A stretch of 64,000 nt of DNA from assembly GCA_015039315.1 (NCBI GenBank), contig WIDE01000015.1, positions 254,836 to 318,835 on the forward strand. Direction: 5' to 3'. Every line of letters starts with the position of its first letter. Positions within the stretch are counted from its first letter, which is position 1. This document shows positions 1-10,139 of the stretch, piece after piece. Source of the stretch: Clavulina sp. PMI_390. Taxonomy: Eukaryota > Basidiomycota > Agaricomycetes > Cantharellales > Hydnaceae. The translations under genes and the position numbers were made by a program. The notes under the pieces are model-generated. The model saw only the letters and a program-made list of their open reading frames with translations. It was not told the origin of the DNA and searched no databases.

Positions 1-432
1 GATATGGGTGGGCCCCTCAGGGGAATTATCGTTTGCTCGCTCAAGGATCCTTTGCCTCAGCAGCGCATGCCCGGCTTCTATCATTTTCGATCCGAGTTTG
101 AACTTCCTGTACCGTTGAAGGATGCAGACGCGTCCAAGTTTGAAGCGGTGAACGATTCGGGCGTCAGGCTGATCTGCATTTAGCCCTGGTCTATCATAGG
201 AAGAGGACGAGGGATACATCCTGAGGGTCCCTACAGGAACAGAAGTTGCAGCCTCCATGCAGAGCAGGTGGATCGTCGTTGGCTCCTCATCATATTCGTC
301 GATTTCCGCCTCGAGAGGAAACTGCTGCTCGTTGACGAAAACTTCGATACGAATGACTTTGCATTTTTCAATGAGGTCTTTGGACCCAGCTTCTACGATT
401 TGAAATCGGGGAGTGGCTTCATCGACGCTCAT
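1..432 (-). CDS. GNAT-family N-acetyltransferase (C-terminal part beyond the left edge)
   Basis: The reading frame is open from an ATG at 432 down to base 1, giving 144 codons with no stop, so the gene is cut by the window edge. The sequence shows the start of a Gcn5-related acetyltransferase fold. A motif RIEVFVNEQQFPLEAEID lies at residues 32-49, followed by a beta strand ending in VGTLR. Then comes motif A, KLGRVCILQRYRKFKLGSKM (about residues 98-117), where the usual R-x-x-G-x-G/A acetyl-CoA pyrophosphate loop appears as RKFKLGSK. Family knowledge (ElaA/YpeA-like GNATs) implies acetyl transfer from acetyl-CoA to an amine; the substrate cannot be inferred. It is divergent from F-box gene A1 with about 136 bp between start codons, so the two promoters must overlap. 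No intron is visible. The loop lacks the most typical glycine pattern, so the exact subfamily is uncertain. Confidence 0.82.
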   Translation of the reverse strand, partial: MSVDEATPRFQIVEAGSKDLIEKCKVIRIEVFVNEQQFPLEAEIDEYDEEPTTIHLLCMEAATSVPVGTLRMYPSSSSYDRPGLNADQPDARIVHRFKLGRVCILQRYRKFKLGSKMIEAGHALLRQRILERANDNSPEGPTHI

Positions 433-568
433 GCTCAAAGATGTGAAACGAGAAGTGACAGAGACTGTGACCAACACCTGAGTTGTGGTGACAACCGAAC
501 ACTTACTCAGAATTTTCTAGTTGATATCCACCACCCAACATCTACAGGCCATCGTGTCTCATTCAAGT

Positions 569-2076
569 ATGGAAGGGATACTCGAGGACATTAGTCACCT
601 TGTGGGAAGACTCCGTGATATGCAGCGTTCCGAGTTGGAGCGTGTTGTCCCTCTCCTTACACTTCCGATACATGCAAGAAGAGCTGCCAAGGAGTCCTTA
701 CTTCAGTATTTGGACGAGACGAAATCCGCTGTGCAATATATGGCGCAAATAGAGGCAATGATCGTTGAAACACATGCCGCACTGCGCCGTCATCAAGCTC
801 ATTACCTCTCATGCCTCGCCCCTGTTTCGTCATTGCCCGCGGACATCTTGAGGCTAATCTTTTCTCACACGACTAATAAGATCGAAGAAGCTCGCTCTAT
901 TAGCCTTGTTTGTCGCCTATGGCATGAGGTTGCTACATCGCAGAGAGCGTTGTGGAGGAAGGCCCGCCTCAGGACGAATCGCGTTTCATACTCGTACGAC
1001 GCATCCAGCCTCTCATATGGCCCTCCTGTACACCTCATCATCGAAGGTGGTTATAATATGCCGTCCCGCTCTCCCCTTACGAAACGAGTTGGTGACAATA
1101 TCACTCGATGCGTGGTGTGCCCATCAAGCTACAACCACATCCCCATGAACGATGCCATATTTGCTTTCCAGGATCTATTGGAGGGTGGACTGCCTTGCCT
1201 TCAATCTTTAGCCATAATCCATGATCCTCAAACTTCGAACTCTCTTTCATTTGACTCGTCCGCCACCCTCAATGGAGCACTGCCTTCCCTGCAGTGTTTG
1301 CAAGTGCTGGGAGTAGAGATCCAGTGGTCAGTGGATTTTCCGGCTTTGGAGGAGTTACACGTCTGGAGAATTTCCATCGACGAATTATTCGAGATGATTA
1401 CTCTTGCCCCGAAATTACGCGAGCTTGTAGTGGAAAATCCACCAGAAGATGAAGATCTTGAGCTCGCTCCAACAATCAAGGCTGAAGTGGAAGTTTTAGC
1501 GCTCAAGGTTGTTCATAGGATGCAACTTATAGACTTCTTCACAAGGCTTCCTTTGGGCAAGCTCAGGTCTCTGACGATTGAGAACTATATCATGCCCAAT
1601 GAAGTCGAAAATCTCGAGACTGATGATTTGCTGGTTAGTAGCCTGTTCTCCAACGCCAATGCGTGAGTCTAATCATTGAAGCTTGTTTCCTTTAGCTATC
1701 CAGTGCAGGGAGCTTGGTGGATCTCAAACTATACGGCTGTGATCATACGATCATCGACTGCCTGGCCGTGATTTCGAGTACTGTTCTTCGGAACCTTACC
1801 CACCTGACCATTATCCCGCTTTGTGGGGGAGAATTCCAGGGGAACATAGACGTCGTGACCCCTCAGCTCAGAGAGCTGCTGACCCTCATCCTGCATGAAC
1901 GAGCAAACTCTGGTGCACCTCCCTTGGAGAGCCTTACAATCGCTAGTGATCTTCTTGGCGAGGGCGATTGGATGTCAGTTACACAGCATCTCATAATGCC
2001 ATCTCGCTGCACATGTGGATCGTTATTGGAGTGCGCGGCGTCTGTCCGTCCTTTTTTGGACAGGAGTACGTGGTAG
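569..2076 (+). CDS. F-box protein, family A (copy A1)
   Basis: Two exons, 569-1633 and 1696-2076, are joined by a 62-nt GTTAGT...TTTAG intron in phase 0, giving 481 residues. I chose the ATG at 569 because it aligns with the MD(D/T)IL start of the three paralogs at 21-27 kb; an in-frame ATG at 521 is possible. The protein has an N-terminal VVPLLTLP module, a helical stretch, and an F-box core around residues 85-130 (APVSSLPADILRLIFS, then SLVCRLWHEVA). An LRR-like tail has leucine-rich segments such as PLGKLRSLTIENY and VDLKLYGCDHTII. F-box proteins are substrate adaptors of SCF (Skp1-cullin-F-box) ubiquitin ligases, with Skp1 binding the F-box and the tail binding target; the target here is unknown. 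Intron position and exon 2 length match A2-A4, so this is a dispersed, inverted member of the same family and more diverged than the tandem copies. Confidence 0.85.
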
Positions 2077-2529
2077 AAGGTTGCAAAGAATACTGAACAG
2101 TCAATGCCATTCTTTTGGTAATCCATGGGCACTAATCGCCTCAATGTGGAGGGGTGGAAGATTAAGCCATGGAGCAAGCGAAATCATCTACACGAATGCG
2201 TGCTTCCTCATCCTGTGCGTAAATCCATGAGTCCCATCAGTCAATCGGCGGATCTAGATAGGCAAACTGGCAGCAATACCGTCTAGCAATTTCATTCAAA
2301 TTAACATTCCATGAAGCAGGTGTAATGCAACGATACAAGAACATGCAGATAACTGAACACGATTCGCCCAAATATGAATTATGTGTACATGCAGTGCGAA
2401 TCAACAGCCACTGAGAAAGAGAATATTGAGCACACTGAGACAACACGAGTTGATCTGTAAAACAATGCCAAAAAGTAGAAAACAAGGAAAATAAAGCAAG
2501 CGGAAGGTCGGTTCGATGGAACCGACTGT
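2077..2529. other. Convergent intergenic region
   Basis: This stretch holds the 3' ends of F-box A1 (plus) and the GATA-like gene (minus). I see no coding signature or RNA gene in it; short ORFs here lack family similarity and codon structure. Confidence 0.5.
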
Positions 2530-5500
2530 CTAATAGCTAGAGGCAGAAGCAGCAGCCTCGCGAGCAGCCCTCAAGCTTGCCGACGTCTTCATCTGCATCG
2601 GCGGAGCTGGGCTAGAGGTTCTACTACGCGAGCTACTGCCCGATCCAGCGCTCTCACCACGTCCTCCTCGGCCTCGGTCGTACATGCCGACGCTGCTACC
2701 GCTTCCTGCGTCCCCTGCGGCCTCTAGAAGCTCGTCATCCAGGTCCAAGTCCAAGTCTGGTTCCTGGTCAAAGTCCATGCTGGGGCGCCGAGAGCGCTTA
2801 CCGAGGATGCTTGAAGAGGACATTGAGAATGCCAGGTCGTTAGGGGAATCGGGGAAGTTTCCCTTCGTGCGCTGGAAGTTATCTGCTTCGGGCGACGATC
2901 TATTGAGACCCTGGAGTGAGGGACGTTTGGGACGAGAGGTCTGAGCATGAGATTGTTGAGGGGAACGGGGTTGAGGGGGCTGGGAGCGGTGAGGCACCGA
3001 TTGGCGGTCGTAATCGGACACTGCGTACGCCTGGTGCCGGTGCTGGGGATTGTAGAGGGATGGATGGGTGTCATGGTGATGCTGGTAAGTTGATGGTGGT
3101 GGATGATGGGAGCGCGCATCCTGACGATAATAAGAATCATCAGCTGGTCGCTGTTTGGGATTGGATTGGGAGCTGGACAGGGAAGTATCAGATGCGCCTC
3201 CATTGAAGGTTCCGTTTGAGTTGGAACGCTCAGAAGCCGCAGATGACGAGGCGGTCGTGGAGGATTCAGACGAGTCCACAGGGGCGTATGTATCCCGAGC
3301 AAACTCGTTGCGCGGTACATTGGGAGTTGGAGTAGCGCGCATCATGACGGGAGAATTCGTCTCACGCTTGACCGCTGATGAGGCAGAAGATTGGTGATGC
3401 TGGTGGTGCTGGTGTTGGTGATGTTGATGCTGGGTGACGGGAGGGGTAGGAGAAGGAGAGAAGGTGGGAGCGGATTTCTTGCCTCGCTCCTTGCGCTGCT
3501 GCGCATCACCACCCATGCGAGCATTACCCGCATCTGAAGCATACCCACTGTTGGAACCACCTGCGAAATAGCCGGAATGTGGACTAGGGATGGCAGCACC
3601 TTCCTCCACCTTGACGCGCTTTGCTGGGTGGTGCGAGCCATCATATGCTTGAGCTGAAGGCTGGAAGTGTGCATTACTCGAGGTTCGAGCAGGGGGTACA
3701 GGGGTCATACTCCCACTTCTGGCATGGTGGGTTGATTGACCCTGAGGGGGCTGAGGTTGCGGGCGAGCAGAAATATTATGAGAAGAAGGCGTGGTTGCAG
3801 GAGGGTGTTGATGATGGTGACTGGCAGTGATCGGAGTCCGTTCCCTCCCTCGTCCTGATACGGACGATGGAGATTTGGACTTTGAGGGAGTGGGAGCAGA
3901 TGCTGGCGTCCCGCTCCAAGCTGCCATTAAGTCATCCTCAGGGTCCAAGTCTGCCGCTTGCCCCGCTCCTCCAGCTGCTTTCGTTCGGCCCATCTCAGGC
4001 TCACCCGGCGCATCCTCATCCAATAACGCGGCTTCGAGGTCGATATCCCCATCAGCGTCAGCATTTCCATCGCTCGTGGTCGTCTGAGAGGACTGCGAGA
4101 CTGGAGCGCGGGATGGCTGGGTATCACGAGCATGGTGCTGGTGTGGAGGCGCCACAGCTTGTGGTGGTGGGATATGGTGGCCCATTTCACGTTCTCGAGG
4201 AACTGCTGGTGCTTGGGGGTGAGATGACTGATGGTGTTGCTGCTGAGGTTGCTGGTGGGACCAACGCTCGCGCCCAGCGTTACCAGCAGGTTCCCCACGA
4301 TCTGTCCGGTTCCCGTACGGCGTGATAGCAGGAGACGAAAACGAGTGCGGAGGCTGACGATGGTGGTGATGCTCATGTCCTCGAACATCACTGACACCAC
4401 TGCGTTGCAGGACAGGTGAGTGCCTCCTCGAAGAGGGCATAGCATCCGCAGCGTCTGCGAGAGCCCCTAACTCGTCCATATCCAAATCAGCATCTGCTGC
4501 CGCTGTTGCAGCCTTTCCTTGCTGTTGAGGCTCTTCGTCCTCGCCCTCAGCATCATCATCCTCATCGTCCTCATCTTCATATGGATCACGCCATGCCTTA
4601 CCACCAACACCACCACCTCGAGCGGGGCCAGAGCTGGAGCTCGCGTGCGGATTGATATGGGGTGAAGATTTAGTGTGGCTAGGTCGAGAGGCAGCTGGCG
4701 AGGTAGAGGTCGAGAATGGGGGAGGAAGACCACTCCGCGGAGTGGTTGCTGTGACAGGCGAAAGGACATGAGAGGTACTCATACTTCTGCTTGGGGCCGT
4801 AGATGCAATCGGCGAGGCTGGAGTGGACGTCATAGCACTGGACGGCGGTTGAGCAGCAGTAGCACTACCATCCTGAGGCGCGTTGGCGCCTTTCTTATCC
4901 AATCGCTTCATCTTCTTGCGACACCTTTAGGAGGGAGGGAAAAAGTTTGGTTTTAGTACAATTCAATCATTACTACTGCACATCTCCAAGACGTCTGTCC
5001 CTAAACAACGGAAAGGAGAAGAACTCACTTATCGCAAACGGTGCCTGGCCCTTCGGGACCAGGCCCCCACTTCTCAACACTCTTCCCATCCTTGTACCGC
5101 CCTTTCTTGCCACATTGCGAGCATGTCCGGTCCGCAAGCGGCACGGCGCCTCGGCGCGGGTGATGTGGACGACTAGGGGTAGGCGCTGCCGTGCTAGTAG
5201 CAGGAGTGACAGTGGATGCCGAGGCAGTGGAGACGAACGAATCGGTGGAAAGTGTAGGCAGGGGCGGTTTCGAGTTCTGGTGCTGTTGTTGTTGATGGAG
5301 AGCTGCATGATGGGGGCCGAGCGTCGGCGCAGATTGATATCTATTGAGAGGGGGTCCGTCCGCTGGAACAAAGGAAAGAAAAATGAGTGAATATGATCAA
5401 ATGTAGGGGCGCTTGTATTGTATTTTACCTTGCGTAGGGGTGGTGGATGCACCGCTTGCACCTCCTCGCGAAGCCATCATGAGTGGAGCGGGAGAAGCAG

Positions 5501-8094
5501 AAGACGACGAAGATGACTCGGTGCGCGGGAAGGGTGGCCTGCTACTGCCATATGCGCTTCCCTCGTCAATGGGTTCCAATGGAGTAGAGGAAGCAGGTCC
5601 ATCATCAAGAGGCAAAGGCGCGCGATGCGCGCTGAGCGTGCGCATCTGACCATGCTGATTCGAGTTGTTTCGCGGCGCTTTCGATTGAAGGGGAACCGGG
5701 AGGGTAGTAGGGTTGAGCGGGCCCAGGTGCGGTGCGCTGGTGGATCGCGAGTTGGCAGCAGCGTCAGGGTGGGCGTATTGGTGATGCGAATGCGAATGAT
5801 GCTCAGGGGGCGGAGGGGGCAGTCGTCCTCCAGGTCGCTGCTGGCCAAGCGATTGGGCAGAGTGGAGGCGCGGTGGTCCACCACCACCAGGGGCGTGCAT
5901 GCCCTTAGGAGGGTACGCCTGTCCCGAGTGATGATATCCCCCACTACCACCACTGTATTCCATCCCATCGTCGTCCTCTTCCCTCTCTCCATCAGCATCC
6001 ACATCTAGGTCAAGATCCTCGTCATTGGTCGCATTGGCAGGAGCGGCAGCAGCAGCAGTCCCATATCTCGAGGTCTCCACCTCCATACGGGTAGCTGTAG
6101 CTGCTGCTCCCTTTGCCGCACCATCATCTACGGAGCTGAGAATCATATCGTCAATGCTCATATCTTCGTCCTCCTGGGCTGTTCTAGCTCCGGCTTTCCC
6201 ACCTCGTGCACCAGCGGGAGGAATGGCAGCAGAGGAAGAAGAAGCACCGGGTGCAGAAGCTGGAACTGAACTGGGCCCATTAAAAGTAGAGGGATGCCCT
6301 GGATGAGGATAGTTCTGGTGATAGTGCTGCTGCTGCTCAGGACGATGTGAAGAATACGGGTGAGCTGAAGACGGAGAGGGAGAAGGATAGCGCTCAGAAC
6401 GCGACGTAGTCGACGAACGATTCACCCCATTGATGCCACCACCACCGCCTCCTCCCAAGGAAGAGGGATGTTGCTGGTATTGGTATTGTGCTCGGGAAGC
6501 AGAAGCAGCATGGTCTCGATCGTCGTACTGCGTGGATGATGCCGGTGGCGGACCGCCAGGAGTGCCGTTTTTGGACTGCTCAGTCAGATCATCATCATCA
6601 TCATCAGATCATTTTTGGAGTTCAAGTCAGTCAGTCGGCAAGGGGCGCACGCGCGCGCGAAGAAAGCGAGCCGCGACAAGCGAAGAGTTGCGGCAAAGAT
6701 AGGCCGACGCGCGGAGGGGAGCCCGGGGAGTGAATGATAGTGATGCGAACGGGGGATCACGAGGTCAGGGGTCGGAAACGCAATGCAGGGAAGTGAGTGC
6801 ATAAGGTAGGATGACCAAGGCGAGCAGGCGCAAGGCGGAGCGTCGGCAATATTTGCAGCACAGCACGCGGCGTAGGTACCGAACACCGAATCCCAGGAGC
6901 AGCAGGAAGGGGGGAACGGGAAGAGAGCGGCAGCAGAAGAGGGAGAAGCATAGAAAGGATTAAAAAAAGAGTGTAAGTGAGTGCGGAGAAGCGCGAGAAC
7001 AGAGTCCCCCCCCGGCCCATCAGTGGAATTGCAATGGTTGGTTGGTTGGTTGGTAGTGAGACCCGGTGTTGACCGAGGGACCGAGTGAGTGTGCGCGCCA
7101 CAAGCCCACAAAATGAAACGAAGGCACAAGAGTGCATAAGCAAGAGAAATGAGGCCAGATTAGGAGAGCAGATGGGGAAAGCACAATGATGGAGATTCAT
7201 AGAACAATTTGATGAGTGAGCAAGTCAACCAGTCAGGTCAGCCAGTCAGCCAGCCACCCAAGCGGATGAATAGATGCATGTATGCGATTGACACAGAGAG
7301 ACGCATAGGAGGTGGCGAGCCAGAGTCCAGGCCATGGACCAAAGGGGGGTTGCAAGTAGACAGGGGAGCGCAAGGCCAAAGGATTCGCAAAGAAAGTATA
7401 CGGGGGCGTGAGTGCGGATATGACGGAGGGAGTTTGGTCGAGGATGTGATGAACGCCGCGGTGTGGTGGGGGATGGTCATTCAGGTTGTCGATTGGTGGC
7501 GGCGAGTGGGCAAAATAATTGCAATAATGATGAGGAAAAAGAGAAAATAGGATGGATGAGTCAAAATGGCTGCGGCGAAAAAAAGAGCAATGTATCACAA
7601 AAAAGGGAATGAGGAGGCTGACCTTGGATGCAGATGTGCTGGGATGGTGGTGGGCAAGGCCGCCACTATTGTTGAGGCCATTGACGCCTAGACCGGCCTG
7701 CTCAACCAGTAGCCCAAGCGAGCGAATCCAGTCGAGTCCATAGCATGAGGATGGGTAGGTTGACGAGCGAGACGCGCGAAAAGCAAAGAGCGAAATCCAG
7801 GACAATCGATCAGGGCGACTGAACCGACCAGAAAAGGCCACCACACATCGCAATGTGTGGCACACCATGAGTGTTTCCCTCACTCACCAAGGAGGAGTCT
7901 GAGATCTCTGGAATGGAAAGACCCCATCGGTCTGCTAGGGTTTTTGCGACGGCAGCAGCGCCAAAAACAAGGTGGGTGAGGTGGGAGAGAGCGTCGATGT
8001 CTTCTTTTGCGGGTGCTGACGAGGGTGCAGGGTGCAGGCCGCTGCCGTTGCCATTCGTAGGAAGTCCTGCTCGGCCACTGGAAGACGTGGACAT
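2530..8094 (-). CDS. GATA-like zinc-finger transcriptional regulator with long low-complexity arms
   Basis: Five exons are proposed: 8094-7888, a second ending at 7623, then 6575-5429, 5362-5029 and 4924-2530. The last three are joined with perfect phase. Exon 1 encodes SHLTHLVFGAAAVAKTLADR and exon 2 LDWIRSLGLLVEQAGLGVNG, a conserved-looking N-terminal helical module. The zinc finger is split by the intron at 4925-5028: CSQCGKKGRYKDG continues to KWGPGPEGPGTVCDKCRKK, giving C-x2-C, 25 residues, then C-x2-C. The WGPGPEGP core resembles the W-R-x-GP-x-G of GATA fingers, so DNA binding in the nucleus is inferred. The finger is followed by basic residues and about 790 residues rich in Ser, Pro, His and Gln with acidic patches (DEDDEDDDAEGEDEE) and His/Gln runs. 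Total length is about 1,400 residues. The exon 1-2 junction does not keep frame with canonical sites (see findings). The ~1 kb intron 7622-6576 holds simple repeats. Confidence 0.72.
4925..5028 (-). other. Intron splitting the zinc-finger motif
   Basis: GTGAGT at 5028 and AG ending at 4925 remove 104 nt inside the codon AA|G that lies between the third and fourth zinc-binding cysteines (TVCDK|CRKK). Splicing is required to complete the finger; retention would destroy the Cys4 site. Confidence 0.85.
7030..7056. repeat. GGTT/TTGG tetranucleotide microsatellite
   Basis: About five copies of GGTT in a row lie within the long third intron of the GATA-like gene. A CAT/ATC trinucleotide run sits just upstream of the exon 3 acceptor at about 6588-6605. 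Both look like simple-sequence slippage products. Confidence 0.7.
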
Positions 8095-10139
8095 GCTTTT
8101 TTTCACTACTCCTGGTGATGGTAGTACTGGTGGTACTGGTGGTGATTACAGGTGCTGGTGTGTTAGTGGTTGAAAGAGTGAGTGAGTGACTGTCAGGATG
8201 GGGGGAGGAGGGGCGAGAGCTGGCGCAGATGAGGGCGGGGGGATGGAGGCCGTGGGAGGCCAACGAGCTGTGCCAGCTCGTAGTCGTGAAGAGAGAGCGA
8301 CGCCGCCGGTTGGGGGTGCCGGATGGCGGTGACAGTGAAGTGATGGCGACACACTAAATGCAAAAAATAGAGAGCCGTGATCCAGGCGATTGAACTGGTT
8401 TGTGTTGTTGGCGGGCAGCCTTTTTGAGATTTGTGGTAAGGCGACCGAGATCGCTTGGCTGCAAACGGGGTCGTGATGGAAAGTCCTATAAGTACTTTTC
8501 CATGTATATACCGCACCTTGCAAGGCCGTGCGTGTGTGGGCGGGAGGGTTGCGCCCTCGTACGCAGATTTTCCTTTTTTCCGCCTTACTCGCGACGGGAT
8601 GGTTGCGCGTCTGTGTTCTGTTCCACACAGCACCCGGACAGAACACACAAGGATCGAATAACGGGTAGCGCGCTCGTTGTAATACGGACGGGCGTTTGCG
8701 AAGAAACGCCAGGCCGTGTCCGTTGAGTCGCCACGTGCTCCAACTGAGTCGCGTGCCAGCGCTCTTTTCTCTTCTGGCCTGCGCCTGACCGCTGATCTGA
8801 TTGTGGTCCAAGATCGCGGCGATGCGTAGATACGCTCCTTTGCGATGCCATTCCTCGGGGACCGAAGTACCATGTTCGGAAGCGCAATGGACGCTGCAAG
8901 TAGCGTCGGGGAACTCTTCACCACCGCTGCATTTGACAATGGAGCCACTGAACGACGTTATGCAGCTCGATGCATCCCATATGGTATTGTGTAAAATATG
9001 TACATTATGACGACGTTTGAGCAATGGAGTAACCCTCAGAGGACTACAGTAGAAGTGTTTGACCCCCTTTTTGCTGTTTCGAGCGCCTGAAGGTGCTCCA
9101 CGGTGGATCAAGGCTTCGGAATGCAAGTCATATGTCGAAGGTAAGTTTCCCAAAATGGGCCCAATAGGCCGGTCCCCTATCTAACCATGCACTGCAGGTA
9201 GAGAGCGGGCCGCGCTCGTCGACTCTCATGCCTGGGCCAATAATTGTGCGCAGAGTCTAGAACAGCTACATACATGTATACTACTACTACCTCCTAGTAC
9301 GTACTCAAGCCCTATGCCCCAGCAGGCCATCCCATCGGATGAAGTAGCAAGGGAGTGAGTGGCAAGAGAGAAATCACATGCCCTTGTTGTGTGCGAACAA
9401 TGTCCATGCCCATACATCCTCGTGGAACGAGATGAACAGGCTGTTCGGAGAACTTGCCCACCAACTTGACTACCACAATGACTTGCCACATGTATCGCCG
9501 CCCATCTCCCGCGTTTTGCGATGACGACCGAAAAATGTTACGAAAACCGCGCACAAAGGCCACACTGTTGTGCCCGACTGACACAACACATGGCCCTTGT
9601 TATCGTGGCCTCCAGGGAAGCTCCGACAATAAGCACAAACTGAATTAAATCTTCGAAACGTGGCCACTGCGCGCTTTTACTCTCTGTCTTCGCCCACGCC
9701 TCACCCTCCCCCATCTGCCTTGGCCTCGAGGCACTAACGTCAGTCTTCAACAAGAGAAAAAAAAAAACTACACTCTCAGCCGGCAGTGTTTGAGCCTCCC
9801 CCCCTCCCTCCTCACGAGCCGCGCTGTAAGCCCTGTAGAAAAAACGACAGTCCAACAACAACTGTCCAGTTTCTTTCTTGCCGCAACTACAGGTTAGGAG
9901 CCCTTTCCTCTCCAGTTTCCCCCCCGCTCGCGAATCGGCACCCAAGCTAGCAGAAGCACAGTCTGACCCTTGCTCTGCCCTTGACGTCCTCGTGGCAGCC
10001 TTTCCTCTCTTGACTTCCATCACCCCGTCGACGTATCTGCAATCCGTCCACTTTTCTTCTAGTCACCCAACCCCCTGCTCTTCGTTGCGCTACATCGTGC
10101 TTTGCTGAGATCAAACAACAACAACATCTCAGATAAAGC
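8095..10139. promoter_or_regulatory. Two-kilobase divergent promoter region
   Basis: This lies between the ATG of the GATA-like gene (minus, 8094) and the ATG of the Gln/Asn-rich gene (plus, 10140). The final 400 bases before 10140 are pyrimidine-rich with CT and C tracts, as is common upstream of highly expressed fungal genes. Open frames on both strands (for example 8146-9153 minus) have no domain or codon pattern and are treated as chance. No RNA gene seen. Confidence 0.45.

Noticed and set aside
8146..9153. 335-residue minus-strand open frame in the GATA gene promoter region
   Set aside because: No domain, odd composition, overlaps other chance frames on both strands and crosses promoter-like sequence.
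9538..10023. 161-residue minus frame before the Gln/Asn-rich gene
   Set aside because: Lies over the pyrimidine-rich leader of the plus-strand gene and has no recognisable motif.
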